Source: Dactylellina haptotyla (lineage: Eukaryota > Ascomycota > Orbiliomycetes > Orbiliales > Orbiliaceae). From it: a DNA stretch of 64,000 nucleotides. The notes beneath the pieces were generated by a model. That model made no database searches. It saw only the letters and a list, made by a program, of their open reading frames with translations, and had not been told where the DNA came from. The stretch is from the NCBI GenBank assembly GCA_031310005.1, contig JAQJAX010000011.1, positions 1 through 64,000 of the forward strand, in the 5' to 3' direction. The translations under genes were made by a program, and so were the position numbers. The stretch's first letter is position 1, and every line of letters begins with the position of its first letter. Below are positions 46,568 to 59,141 of this stretch, in pieces.

Positions 46568-46986
46568 TATTTATATTTTAATTTATAATTTTTTTCACTT
46601 AATCTGGGCTCAGTAGTACCAAGTATATTAGAAATTGAATAATTTATAACTTCTATTTTTTTTATATTTTTTTTTACAGATGTATCAGAAATTGAATAGT
46701 TTACAGCAAATGAATCATTACTATAATCTACTGCCACAATTCCTCTCAATCGATAAAATGCTACCAATATTCCTAACCCTATAGCTGATTCTGCACCAGC
46801 TATAGCTATAATATAAACAGCAAAAGTCTGTCCAATTATATCGCCAAAATTAAAAGAATTTATCAATATCAAGTATGTAATAGATAATAACATTATTTCT
46901 ATTGATATTAACATTAATATTATATTCTTTCTATTTAATACAAAACCAAATATACCAACCAAGAACAGTAACAGGGACAAATTCAT
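46567..46986 (-). CDS. nad4L: NADH dehydrogenase subunit 4L with long C-terminal extension
   Basis: The ATG at 46986 opens MNLSLLLFLVGIFGFVLNRK. The core continues NIILMLISIEIMLLSITYLI and QTFAVYIIAIAGAESAIGLG, then ILVAFYRLRGIVAVDY, the normal end of the family at about 89 residues. Here 50 further residues follow (including two similar NYSIS phrases) to TAA at 46567. The stop overlaps the nad5 ATG by one base, the usual fungal coupling. It is a complex I membrane subunit. The tail is an insertion between the conserved domain and the overlap and keeps the frame. Confidence 0.94.
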   Translation of the reverse strand: MNLSLLLFLVGIFGFVLNRKNIILMLISIEIMLLSITYLILINSFNFGDIIGQTFAVYIIAIAGAESAIGLGILVAFYRLRGIVAVDYSNDSFAVNYSISDTSVKKNIKKIEVINYSISNILGTTEPRLSEKNYKLKYK

Positions 46987-47980
46987 TATTTATTTTTATC
47001 TAGACTATAAACAATGATAAATTTTATAATTAATCTTATTGAAATTTGAACAATTTTACATTATGTATTTTATAAATATTATAAGCTTAGCTAAACCTAC
47101 GCTTTAGTATATGCTACGCTACCTACTATAAATATGAAACACCTAGTTCCTGTTAATATATTAGATATTTTAATTTTTAATAATGGATATTTTAATAAAT
47201 TAAAAATTTTGTTTTAATATCTTAAAATTAAATAATTTATACATAAATTTTTTTATTTAAAATTATAATAATAAAATAATGGCAAGCTTAATGATTTTTT
47301 TTTTTTATTTTTTGAGTTTATTTAAAAATATATATTGCAAATAAAACTATAATAAATTTATATAGTTTATTATTATTATTTAATTAATTTTTTTTGCTTA
47401 CTTCAAATATTAATATTTAAAATAAACAACTTGATTTAAAAGCTTACCGTTTGCCGATTAAATTTTTTTACGTATGCCTAAACTTTAATTACTACTCTAT
47501 ATTCCTAACTAAATATTAAATTCAATTTTATAAATCTAACAGAAAATTATCATTCTTTAAGACCGAAAAAGTCATAGCATATAATTTTTGTAAAAAAACC
47601 CTTTAACTTAAACAATTAATTGTAAAGGGGAATATAGTTGTTTAAAATATGAGTTATAATAAAAAATATTTACTAATTTAATAAACATAAAATATAATTA
47701 AATGAATATTAAGAAAAATAATCTAAATCTATAAAAATCACTTTCTATATCATATTCATTATTATAATTTTGTAAATTAGCTGAATTTAGATATAAATCA
47801 TTAAGGAATAAATAATCTAAATCACTAAGATATATAAAATATTACTCATTGTTTATATTTTCCAATTTTTCTATATTGCCATTTTAATTTGGGTCATCAA
47901 TTTGATAATTATCTGGATTTGCAGATTCTCGACTAGAAATTATAGGTGAATTGTGGGATAAAACTTTACTCTGACTCACC
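46987..47980. other. AT-rich spacer
   Basis: No coding frame was recognised. Near 47080-47130 alternating short inverted phrases (AAGCTTAGCTAAACC; TACGCTTTAGTATATGCTACG) suggest hairpins, and AAAGTCATAGCATATAATTT at 47569 recalls the linker that follows the tRNA-like elements, without a tRNA-like part beside it. Confidence 0.45.
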
Positions 47981-47983
47981 TTA

Positions 47984-48622
47984 TTGAGGTGTATAATACA
48001 CAGGAAATCTATATTCCCTCACAATATATAGAACATCATTATGATTAAAGGTTTCTGTAGTATTCATGGTAGTTTTATTATCTATTCTACCCCTAAGATA
48101 TATTCAATAATTATAATTTATATTTTTTAGTAATTTTAAATATTCTTCCATATAATTATTATTTAAAGCTTCCATGGCATCATTTGCCTTATTTACCAGT
48201 CCGTATAATTCTGCAGTCATCCTATTTTTATAAAATTTTAATAGTTACATGGTTAAAAGGTCATTACTTTTAGTAGTCAAATCTAATAATATTTTCTCCA
48301 TTTGGTGCGGAATTTGATAATTTTTTGATTAAACCTAGAATATCAGTATCACCCAACCCACTATCAATACCAGGCGAAGTATATAAATTAATTGTACAAT
48401 TTAAAAACTTAAAAAAAGAATAAACGTCACAAAATTTTGTGTTATAGAAGTTGCCAGGAATAATAATCTATTTAAAGCTAAAAAAATTGAATATAATAAT
48501 ATTAAACAGATTATCCTATTATAGGACAAAGATTTATCTTGTCTAGATGTTACAGCATTTATTAATAATAAAAAACAAGAAGATATTATAATCATAAAAA
48601 AAAATATATAGATTTTAACCAT
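47984..48622 (-). pseudogene. remains of an unknown membrane-anchored ORF
   Basis: From 48622 the minus strand reads MVKIYIFFFMIIISSCFLLL, two membrane helices, to a stop at 48401. In other frames it continues as LYTSPGIDSGLGDTDILGLI and then an open piece from ATG 48220 (MTAELYGLVNKANDAMEALN to VREYRFPVYYTPQ, one UGA Trp). The pieces probably belong to one former gene of the same general plan as orf272 (two helices, then a soluble tail), but no direct similarity was shown. Confidence 0.35.
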
Positions 48623-48990
48623 TATTATTTCAATATTAAATTATAAATTTTTATATTTTTTTTATTAGCTACCACCAGATAAAGAATTAGCAATATTATT
48701 TATTATATTTAATAAATATGGATCCTGATAGAAAAATTGTTTTTTTATTTATAAAAATATATAGTACATCTTATTGAGTTGCTAATGTTGTCATACTTTG
48801 AAGTTATTTTTTAATACTTCGGCGTATTCTCTAGTAGCAATATTTAACATACATTTATTTTCATAATCTAATATCTCTACCTATTTCTATGAATAACATG
48901 TTAAGCAAAGGATAAGTAGTAAAATAAATATAATTTGTTATATTATTTTTTTTTTTTAGTTTATTAATAGAAGATATAGATTGAAAATTT

Positions 48991-51900
48991 TTATCTCTTC
49001 ACTAAACCAATAACAAATAAAAGATCTCCTACAATACTAGTAAACGGTATTAAACATAAGTATCATAAGAAATAAAATAATGTCATACATTGTCCTACTA
49101 CAATGTATGGAGCTTCAACATGTTTAGCTCCTAATATTATTAAAATTATAAAATTAGCTACAAAAATTCAAAAGATAATTTTTGATAGAGGTTTAAATTG
49201 GAAACCTTTTGTTTTAGATGTATCAAGATAAGGTAAAGTTAAAATAGCTAAGATGGCTCCAAACATTGCAATAACTCCTAATAACTTGTTAGGAATTGAA
49301 CGAAGAATTGCATAGAATGATAAAAGATATCATTCTGGTACAATTGCAGCTGGAGTTTGCATAGGATTTGCAGGTACATAATTTTCTGAATCACCTAGGA
49401 AATTTGGCATAAAGTAAACAAATAATGATAATACTCATATAAATAAATAGAAAGTAATTAAATCTTTAAATAGATAGTATGGACTCATATTTGATCTATC
49501 ATGGTTAACTCCGAACCCTGAAGGATTACTTGACCCTCCAGTTTCGTGTAAACCTATTAAATGTAGTAATACTAAAGCCGCTAAAACAAAAGGTAAAACA
49601 AAATGTAAAGCAAAAAATCTATTTAATGTGGCATTGTTAACTGAAAAACCTCCTCAAATGATTTTGATTTTATACAGATGTAAGTATAAAACCCTAGAGT
49701 AATTTTCATTACTTAAAAGACTATATCTTCAACCTTTTTATATATTTTTACATATATATATATAAATAACTTTAGTTAAATAAGGCTGTGAGGATTTCAT
49801 CTATGTCCAGATTATTATGGGTATAATCACGCACTGGATAGTCGTTGAACGTTATTTGATTTTTATTATATTAACTATAGTACTAGATAAATATCTTTTT
49901 TAGAAAACTTTATTATTATATCTTTAATATAAACAATAATTTTATGATAAAATAAAATAATATAAATAAGTATAATTAAAATAACTGTAATTTTTTCTGA
50001 CTTAACAATATTTTATCTAAACATATGTCCTGATATAATAATAGCTATTAAAATTATCACCCTAATTACTCGTGTTATAGTCATTGGTGCCTAATAACTT
50101 TCATAGTTTATACCTATATCAAATCTTCGCTGCAGATTGTATTAATTTAGGAGATATTTATCAATATATATCTGCAATTTACCTCATTAACATTATCGCA
50201 TTACTGCGCTTAATGGAGCTCTGAATAATTTTTAAGTTGCTAAATATTTATTTCACAATTAAATATAAAGCTAGTAATTTACTAAAATTGGCACATTTTT
50301 ATAAAAAAGTAACTAAACCGGAAATTTAAGATTTTTATAACGTTCAGAATTACGTAATTTCTCTAATCAACCTGAATACTGTATATTTTTAAGTCCAATT
50401 AAAGAATGATAACCAGAAAAAGAAAAAAAATCTATAACTTTTTGTATATCAGCTTTAGAACTAACACCAAATTGTGCATACAATTCTTTATCAACAGTAA
50501 TTTTTCGAGTAGTATTAAATACTAATTTAAAAGCTTCAAATAACAATAGGTGTAATCTCTGTTTAATTTGAAAACAACCATCATTGTTTTTTTTCATTAA
50601 AAATGAACCTTCGGAACAGGCAAATCCTACTATTCAATCTTTAAAAAAAGGCAAATTTGCATAATCTAAAGCACTTGTAGGAAGTTCTTGTATAACTGGG
50701 GCAACTGAAGGTAATTCTGAATAAATTTTTATATTATTATTAAAAATATACATTACCATATTATATTGTGCTCTTCGGGTATTAGTTAAGAAAAAAAATT
50801 CATGATGTAAAAATAAAGGAAATAATACCTCTTGTAACTCTGATTTAGAAAATATTAATCTAACTGTAGGACTTTTTCGATTAGGATAAGAATATATTTT
50901 ACCGATTTTTAATACAGATTGAATATAATTTAATGTGGTGATATCATCTAAATGAATAGAAATGGTTAAATGAATTTCTATTGAATCATTATAACTTTTT
51001 TTAATTCCAATATAACCATCTCCATCTATAAAACCTATTAAAAAAGCTAAAAAGGATTTAGGGATAGAAAGGTATTCAGCCTCGGATAATCTATTTGATT
51101 TAGCAGTACGCGATTTATAATTTATAGTTCCAACCACAGGTAAACCTGCTAAGTAAATTACTGTAAACGAATCCGCAGAGAATATGAGAGGATCAAGATT
51201 TTTTATGACAATATATTTACGTATAATATTTAATTTATACTTACATCCTTTAAGATGTATTTAGACTATGTCTTTAACCATAAAATAAATTATGGTTATA
51301 GGGGATATCGTGTCGAGCTTATTTTTAGTATATCACTCGTTAGTCGTTGAACGTTCTTAATCTAATACATACCGAATTAAGCTTCGCTACAAATAATCTT
51401 AATATTTAAGAGGTATAATATTAGATGTTTTTGTAATTCTCCCCATTTACCTCTAAAACCTTACAGTTTTAAGGAGCCCTCACAATTATTAATTTATTTA
51501 TATTTTATCTGGATAATTTAAACTACTATAACGTAAACTTTTATTTAAATTGTTTAACCATTTAATGTATTGAATATATTTCAATCCTATTAAAGGATGT
51601 AAACCAGAAAATGAGAAAAAATCTATAACTTTTTGTATATCAGCTTTAGAGCTGACACTAAATTGATTATAATTATTTGTAGTATCTATTTTTCTATTAG
51701 TATTGAATACTAATTTAAAAGCTTCAAATAAGTTAGTATGTATTCTTTGTTTTAATTGAAAACAACCATCATTATTAGTTTTAATAAAAAAAGAACCTTC
51801 TGAATTTGTAAATCCTACAATTCAATTTTTAAAAAAATGTAATAAAGTAAAATCTAATGGATTTTTAGGTATATCAAAAACTGAAGGAATACTACTTAAT

Positions 51901-54900
51901 TTAGGTAGTTTATTATATAATTTTATATCATTTTCTAATATATACATAGCTAAATTAAATTGATCTACTCTAGTATCAGTTAAAAAATAAATATTATTAT
52001 AGATAAGTAATGGAAACAATACTTCTTGTAAATCAGTTTTATTTATTACTAATTTACAAGTTGGACTTTTTAAATCTTTGTAAACATTAATTTTTCCTAA
52101 TTTTAAAACAGATTGAATATAGTTTAAAGTAGATATATCTTCCAAATGTAAAGATATAGTTAATTTCATAGCTATAAATCCTTTTGTTGTTTTAGTTATC
52201 TGAATATACCCATCTCCATCTATTAATCCTATCAAAAAAGCTAAAAAAGATGAAGGTATTGAAAGATATTCTTGTTTATCCAATCTTAAAGATTTATTTT
52301 TTAATGCGTTTTTATGTACAGTACCTATAGTAGGTAAATAAATATCTTTTTTAGAAAATTTCATTATTGTATCTTTAATAAAAACAATAATTTCATGATA
52401 AAATAAAATAATATAAATAAATATAATTAAAATAATTGTTGTTTTTTCTGACTCAACAATATCTTGTCCAACTCAAGGAATAGCACTCATTAAGTTAGTA
52501 ATCACAGTAGCACCTCATAGAGACATTTGACCGTAGGGCAGCACATACAATTTGAGCAAATATTGCTCAAAAACGACTATACATTAAGCATCTTATTTAT
52601 ATTCAATAATATTATAAATAAAAACACCTGTTTGTGTTCTAGTCTGTAACAACCATTATTTAAAATAGCTGACGATCTTCATTATATAATGTTAAACGTT
52701 TTCACAAACATAGCATAAAATTGTTTTAATTATTTACTCTCAAAAAGAATAATAACACAAAACTAATATACTATGGAATAGATATTTTATCTTTTACTAT
52801 ATACATTTTTTTAACAATTCCATTTGTTTTTAATGCACGTCGAATTGTTTTTTCATTACATGAAATATATTTGGCAGCTGAAATTATGTCTTCAAAATTA
52901 CCCACTAATGTGTTATCATCAACCCGTATTACTGTAATAGGTCTTCTATTATTTTTACATTTATCCTTTGTCTCTTGCGACATTGGAGGTCTGTTTAAGG
53001 CTGCTTTACGTATAAGCTCACGAGTAATTTTCGGTAAAGATTTACCTTTATTAATTTATTATAATAAGCATAAATTTAATTTAGCTCCTATTACTATTCA
53101 TTCCTTTTTTAATAATTATAATTTTTTCTAATCCTTCTTTCGTTAAATGATCTTTATTTTCCATCAATTCTGCAACCTTACAAAAATCGTCATAGTCTAG
53201 TCTCTTAATACCTGAAATAGGATATTTAGCGAATAACGGAATTATTTTTTCATTAATATCTGAAAATGAAAGAACTAAAAAATCACCCACATCTCTGCTA
53301 GAACGAATAGAATAATAACCACAACCTAAATAATGAATAAAACTTTTTAATAAATTTTCATCTCTTAAATGTTGCGTAATTTGAAATCTTAAAGCAACAC
53401 TAAATCCTACTCTATTTTTAGACTCATTAATTTTTATAAAAAAACAACCTTCAGCATTAACAAACCCAACAAATCAGTTAATATCCTTAATTACTTGATC
53501 TATTACTAGTGGTCTTAAAGCTGGTACTGTATTTGGAAAAGCTAAAGCTAATTCATCAGAAAGACCCTTATTCATTGACGCTTTAATATCAACTAATTTT
53601 TTAATACCTTCTAATTTTAAATGTTCTTTGTTTTTAATTAATTCAAAAGCTTGCTTAAAAAGCAAATAGTCAGATAATTTTTGTGTAATTAAAGGATATT
53701 TATCAAAATGATTTATTATTATTTCTAAATCTTTAATAGATTGAACTATAAAATAATTAAGATCAATAGTTTGATTTTTAATTAAACCTACTCCAAAATA
53801 CGCTTGAATTTTTTCTAGTAAAGGTTTATCTTTTTTATGTAAACCTATTTGAAATTTTAATTCTACAGATCAACCAATTTTAGATTTAGAGTTTTCACGG
53901 ACTCTAAGAATAAAAGAACTTTCACCATCCGAGAAACCAGTAATAAAATAAGGATGTAATTTACAGTCATTAGTATAAACTACTAAAGGAATAATAGATA
54001 ATAAACCAAAATTATCCATATAAAAAACATCCCCTTCCAAAATATAAAATAAGTAATATATTGTTATAAAGAAAAAAAACCTATTTCTGTCTAATTTATA
54101 AATTAAATTTTTATTTAGATTTATTTTATTAATCACTATACTAAATATTACTAAAATTAATTTAAAATTTTTGGCGATTTGATCGAAAAACTCTGCAGTA
54201 AAATAAGAGTTTAATAATTTGTTTAAAAAAAATATTGTTTTAGTAGCTGTTTTATTTTATTATTATTGAGTCACTAAGTAAAAGTCTAGTAATAGGGTAA
54301 CTCTATTAACTTACACTTAATAATCTACTGTCCCGTAGCATGTAAATCCTCCAATGTGAGCTAGTTTACTTTGAAGTTTAAAGAATATTTCTATCTTACA
54401 ATACAGTCGGCGAAGTTGTATTTATGGTATGCCATCACGGTAAGGCTTATTTTTTATCCCTAAGCTACAGATCATTCAAGGCTTAATCGACCAAGAAGTC
54501 CCAACCAATTATTAAGCTAATTTAATTTCATATCCCAGACTAAAGTTTGCACTTAATGACTCATAAGTATTTTGGTTATCACTCAAATTATTCATTGGAA
54601 TACCTACAGATTGGGCTGCTAACCCGTTGCAAATATTTAGCTGCGTGACAGCTTCGCCACCTGAATTAATGCTCGCTACCAAAAAACTGTTAGTGTTTAT
54701 TTTGCAAAATCGCGTGCTTCGGTTTCGCCAGATCTAAAAAAAAAGTAAAACTAATTTACGGCTATCGCGGCTGATTCAGCGCGTGCACCATATTTAAAGT
54801 TTTTGATGACCAGAATAATTATATAAAATAAAATCTTATTAAATTACCTATTCTATTACGACGTAGATCACTATAATTATCTCGCATTTTTTTAAGTGTT

Positions 54901-57679
54901 TCTGAAGTATGTTTATAACCAAAAGAATTACCAGCTAACGGTAAGATATTATATTTTGGATTTAACAAATTTATATAATTTTGCTCATAACTTAATAAAG
55001 TAAAATTTGTTTTATCTGTTATTTTTTCAGGGATAATTTCAACAACTACAAAGGCAAAATTTTTTATTCCTAATTCCTTTACTGAAGCAGCTAGACGAGA
55101 ATTTCCTTTTAGATAATACAAATGCATCATTAAACGTCAATGTAACCGATTTGTTGAAGCACTTCCAACATACATAGAAACACCATCTACAAGATTTATT
55201 ATAACGTAAATACCAGCTAAACCTCTAAGGACATTTTTAGCTCTATCACGTGATTTGGCTAAATGTAAGTTTTCAAACACAGCTTCTGCTTTTATATTAT
55301 TATTTTTTAAAATAGTATATAATTTAGGTGACATACTAAAATGTAAATAAGAATATTGTAAATCAAAATGTATTAAAAAACTTTCAGTATCGAACAATGC
55401 AGATAAAAAATAAGGAAAAGCCAAAAATTGAAGCTCCAATAAGTTTAAATCTAAAGAAGTAAGTAAAGAAATTATATAAATATCGCACCATTTTAGACTA
55501 TATACATAACCTAAGAAACCAGTAGCCATCATAGCTATTAAAATTACTGTACCAATTACTCATGTTATAGTTCTTGGTGCTTGATAACTTCCATAGTAGA
55601 TACCTCTCCCAATATGCAGATATACCAAGAAGAAAAATGCAGAAGCTGTGTTAGAATGGAAATATCTAATTAATCAACCATTATTAACATCTCTCATGAT
55701 CAAAATTGTTAACATTAACTCACGCTAATGATCGGACTATATCATCGTATGTAGAATAAAGATCATACGCTAATCATCTAGTCTCTGAGGATACTATAGT
55801 TTTTTAATTTCAGTCTTCTGTCATTTATAGTAAAAAGCTAAAAGATAAGAATTAATTTACCAAAATTTTCCCTGCAGATTATCTTAATAAAATTTAGATT
55901 TTCCTGCATATTGATTAGTTTAATGAACACATCATAATTGAGAGTTTATTTTTAATATTAGTTTTATTATTGTCATATATAAATATCCGAATAATTTATT
56001 ATTTTTATAGTTATTAGTTTTTATTATAATAAATAATAAAAAATTAATATAAAAAAAATATAATTAATATATTTATTTATATGTTCAATAGGAACGCACA
56101 CAATATAAGAATAAATCTTATTTTTATGAATTATTTAAGAAAATAAAATTAAACGTTTAATAATTAAATTTTGACCTTTATATGCAAAATATTTACCGTT
56201 ATCTAATCTTCGATTAATTGTTCTATCGCTAACGCCAAAATATAAAGCACAATTTTTAATAGAATCAAAATATTTAATTAATAAACCTTTATCATCTAAA
56301 ACCTCTAACTTAACATTACCTCTACCTTTAAGATAAATTCCTTTTGATTTAATTCAAATTTTACCGTTAGAATGAATTTCTAAGTTTGATGGTTCATTAA
56401 GTAAATTTAATAAATTTTTATGAAAGATTTTTTCATCAATATCCAGTTTAGTTAGATTAGTAGATAATCTATTTCTATTCATTCTTTTAGAAATTAACAT
56501 TATTGCCTCTTTTCCTTCTTTAGTAAAATGTTTACCTTGATTTTTAAGAGTTAAAATTAATTTTCAGTCTAGATAATCAATTTTTTTTTTACTTAGCCAA
56601 TTTAAATTATCAAAAAATGGAATTAAAACATTATTAATAAAATCAGTTTTATATACTTGAATTTTTGCTATTGGTTTAGAGTTTTCATTTTTAGGTTTTT
56701 TATCTATGTTAAGACCTACGACATTTGTATCCATTCTAGTTATATAATAACTACCAGGTAATTTTAATAAAAATTGCTTAATAGCCTCTAAAACAGGTAG
56801 TTCTCTTAATGTTTGACCAACACCAAATTCTAATCTATTATACCCAGTTTGAGCTACAGAAAAATAACCTTCACCTTCTATAAATCCTAATAATCAGTAG
56901 GGAGTTATATTAATAAAATGATTAGAGGGTAGTTCAAATAAGACTCTTTTCTTATTCATTGAATCTTTAAGAGTTATTATATTTTTTAATATATCTTTAT
57001 TTTTATTTCCATTCTGATAAAGTAGATAACCTTCTTTAAACGCTAAATAGTTTAAATGTTTTGATGTATTGAGAGGAAATTTCTCAAAAATTTTTATTAA
57101 TTCAAGTACATCATTTTTAGTAGAAACATTGTAATTAACAAAATGATCTCCAACATTAATATTACCTATTTTTAATCTTTTACAAATAAGTTTAAGCAAC
57201 GGAGCGTCATCTTTATGTAAAAAAATTCTAAAATTAAATTTAAAAGACATACCATTATTTATTGAACCAATCATAAAACATCCTTCACCGTCAGTAAAAC
57301 CTCTGAATCAATCTAAAAATTCTTCATCTGAGATATCGTTTAAAGTGTTAATAGATTTTAGATAACTTTTAATAGTTGATAAATCGTCGCGTGTATTTTG
57401 TGTGTACGACGATTCTTCTAATAAATTTATACTTTTTTCCTTAAAATAAATCATTTCAAATAATTTAATAATTCCGAAATGTTCAACCGAGTTAAAAGCT
57501 TCAGCGACACTAGCATTATAGTGCATAGCCAACGTAACACCAGTAACAATTTGAATAATAAGACAAACAGCTAAAAGAGAACCAAAATTTCAAGCAAAAT
57601 TAAGGCTAGAAGGTTGTGATCCGTCAATTAAATATGAATTAACTAATTTTAATAAAGGATGACTTTTTAAAATACGCAT
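48991..57679 (-). CDS. cob: cytochrome b, four exons
   Basis: Exons on the minus strand are 57679-57479 ([20 protein letters not shown] to AFNSVEH), 55700-55503 ([20 protein letters not shown] to ATGFLGYV), 52541-52451 ([20 protein letters not shown] to GQDIVE) and 49661-48991 ([20 protein letters not shown] to [10 protein letters not shown]). They total 387 codons in phase. Heme-binding histidines are present in [20 protein letters not shown] and [10 protein letters not shown], and the Qo-site phrase [13 protein letters not shown] is in the last exon. It is the central subunit of complex III. The three introns are large and compound (see the entries at 56135, 52771, 53081 and 50313). Confidence 0.97.
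49880..50110 (-). repeat. degenerate copy of cob exon text joined to intron 5' sequence
   Basis: The minus strand at 50110-49975 reads [20 protein letters not shown], similar to exon 2 ([20 protein letters not shown]), and runs into IVKSEK, similar to the exon 3/intron border IVESEK. From there to 49880 it matches the start of the intron at 52335-52470 with roughly 85 percent identity by eye. It therefore looks like an exon-intron segment carried in with a duplicated intron, now decayed. Confidence 0.7.
50313..51180 (-). CDS. LAGLIDADG endonuclease in the cob intron 3 region, copy 2
   Basis: The minus-strand frame (UGA Trp near 50365 and 50600) carries [20 protein letters not shown] (first motif), [20 protein letters not shown], then [20 protein letters not shown] (second motif) and [17 protein letters not shown]. 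It aligns along its whole length with the ORF at 51498-52450, so the two are paralogues placed in tandem. It appears intact but has no ATG before 51137. Confidence 0.85.
51498..52450 (-). CDS. LAGLIDADG endonuclease in the cob intron 3 region, copy 1
   Basis: In frame with cob exon 3 (GQDIVE, then [20 protein letters not shown]). Motifs are [20 protein letters not shown] and [20 protein letters not shown], with [20 protein letters not shown] near the end and a stop at 51498. The two-motif protein is likely a homing endonuclease and possibly a maturase. A group I core (GACATAGTCTAAATAC; AACGTTCAACGACTAACG) follows at 51230-51360. Confidence 0.88.
52771..55502 (-). CDS. GIY-YIG endonuclease of cob intron 2, interrupted by a second intron
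   Basis: In frame with cob exon 2 (ATGFLGYV, then [20 protein letters not shown]). The GIY-YIG core is [20 protein letters not shown], then [40 protein letters not shown] and [20 protein letters not shown]. The frame stops at 54819. The missing C-terminal half resumes at about 53060: [20 protein letters not shown], then [20 protein letters not shown] and a NUMOD-like end ([18 protein letters not shown]) to 52771. Between them lies a group I intron with its own LAGLIDADG gene. If that inner intron splices, the GIY-YIG protein becomes continuous. Confidence 0.75.
53062..54845 (-). other. inner group I intron nested in the cob intron 2 endonuclease gene
   Basis: It interrupts the GIY-YIG reading frame between GNL and NKGKS. 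The 5' half (54260-54800) is GC-richer and foldable (GGTGGCGAAGCTGTCACGCA; AGCAGCCCAATCTGTAGG; TGGTTGGGACTTCTTGGTCG; CAACTTCGCCGACTGTATTG) and non-coding. The 3' half encodes the LAGLIDADG protein at 53081-54136. The exact ends are inferred from continuity of the interrupted protein. Confidence 0.65.
53081..54136 (-). CDS. LAGLIDADG endonuclease of the nested intron
   Basis: From the ATG at 54136 the frame (UGA as Trp) runs to 53081 with first motif [40 protein letters not shown], second motif [20 protein letters not shown] and [20 protein letters not shown]. It is of the same family as the cox2 intron 1 protein and appears intact. In that first motif SDGESS stands where DAEG-type residues are usual, but both acidic positions are kept. 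Confidence 0.88.
56135..57478 (-). CDS. LAGLIDADG endonuclease in cob intron 1 with DNA-binding tail
   Basis: In frame with cob exon 1 (AFNSVEH, then [20 protein letters not shown]). First motif [20 protein letters not shown], second [20 protein letters not shown], then a long C-terminal part with [20 protein letters not shown] and a NUMOD-like helix-turn-helix ([20 protein letters not shown]). It ends at TAA 56135. Two to three UGA Trp codons fall in the frame. It appears intact. Confidence 0.88.
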
Positions 57680-58375
57680 TTTTATGTTTTTTTTTTATGT
57701 TTTTTTTAGATACTTTTAACTATTGATTAAATATAATTTAATAATTTTTTTTTTTACACAAAAAATTAATTTTAGAAATTAGAATAATGAAACAAGGGAG
57801 GTTATAATTATTATATATTTTTAAATGATTTTATTATTTTTTTTTATAAATAAATAAAATATTTTTATTCTCTTATAAAAATAAAATTATAATTTATTAA
57901 ATAAACCATAAAAATTTATTTAAATTATAATTATAAATAATATATATAAAAAAATAAAATATTTATTTTTATAAATTGTAAATAAATATTAAAAAATTAA
58001 ATCATTTAAAGAAAACAAATATCTAAATATAATTACAAATATAGAAATTAAAATATTTATATCAAATAATGGAAAAAATAAACTTAATTATTTATTATAA
58101 AATTTAATTATTTCTGTATATTTAACTTATATTATTGTTTATTTTTAATTTAAATAAAAATCTAAACTTTATTTATACCATTTATTTTTAATATAAATCA
58201 TTTATTAATTATATTAAATAAATATTTTTATGAAATATCTAAAATAACAATTAAATATAATAATATAATATTCTCTATATTTAAGTAAATTCAAACACAA
58301 CTAATTATTTATATTATAATAATATAATACTTTCTATTAACATAATTTTATTATTAGGTAAGGAATATTTTTATA
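57680..58375. other. AT-rich leader and spacer upstream of cob
   Basis: About 700 bases upstream of the cob start with long A and T tracts and no coding frame or tRNA seen. Confidence 0.5.
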
Positions 58376-58467
58376 AAAAACCCACATTAAGGTTTAATAC
58401 TAAATGTGAATAAAAAAATTTAACTAAATAAATTTATTATTTTAAGGAAAATAAACAAAAGGATTAT
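58376..58467 (-). terminator. hairpin and degenerate 3'-flank motif, minus sense
   Basis: CACATT/AATGTG forms a hairpin at about 58383-58408. On the minus strand it is followed by GGG and six T. GGAAAATAAACAAAAGGATT at 58445-58464 is a weak version of the 3'-flank motif. Both lie 500-590 bases downstream of the small ORF at 58968-59141, the order seen at other plasmid-type ORFs. Confidence 0.4.
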
Positions 58468-58967
58468 TATTAAGTTAAAAATAAAATTATTTGAAAGGAA
58501 ATTTTTTGTTATATGAAAAGTGTTTATTAATAATTAAAATCTAATATAAACAATAAATGCATTATAAAACAAATTTATTTAAAAGTTTATTTTAATATTT
58601 TTAAAAAGTCTAAACTATTTAAATGATCATAGGTTGTTTTAAAGTACAATCATTCTTGAATATTATTTATCATAGTATTTAATACTTTATACTTTAAAAG
58701 GTAATTTATCATTAGGTATTTTATTAAATTTTATTAACTCCTTACTCTAGTTTTTTCTTATTAGTAACCCTTGTCTACTATCTAAACTTCGTGGCATCAC
58801 CTCTCAAGGATTTGGATTAGGTTTTACTAAAACTTCATCTATTAAACCATATTTGCTATTACACAACTTTTTAGAAAATAACCTATTATTAAACCTACCA
58901 TTAAACTTATTATACATCCTTTTATTAATTATTTTTTTGTATAATTTTCTTCTACTTTTTTATTTAT

Positions 58968-59141
58968 TTATTCTTCTGATATTTCTACATAATCTTCTGC
59001 ATTTTCCTCGATTATTGTTGGTTTTATTTCTAGAGCCTCACTGCTTATTACATTATTTACTATTTCAAAATTTTCACTTAAAACATAAATTAAAAATAAA
59101 CTCACTCCATACACTGAGATTATTAGAAAATATATTAACAT
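58968..59141 (-). CDS. unknown small membrane protein of 57 residues
   Basis: The ATG at 59141 opens MLIYFLIISVYGVSLFLIYV, a single membrane helix, followed by an acidic tail (EALEIKPTIIEENAEDYVEI) ending SEE. The frame is also open upstream of the ATG (KNQENLSKKDKVISK). It is the only ORF after tRNA-like element C and its linker, in the position occupied by the RNase III-like ORF and the ORF at 14477 in the other modules. The function is unknown. Further minus-strand text below the stop (KPNPNP near 58810) recalls the small ORF remnants at 2834 and 7139. Confidence 0.4.
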   Translation of the reverse strand: MLIYFLIISVYGVSLFLIYVLSENFEIVNNVISSEALEIKPTIIEENAEDYVEISEE

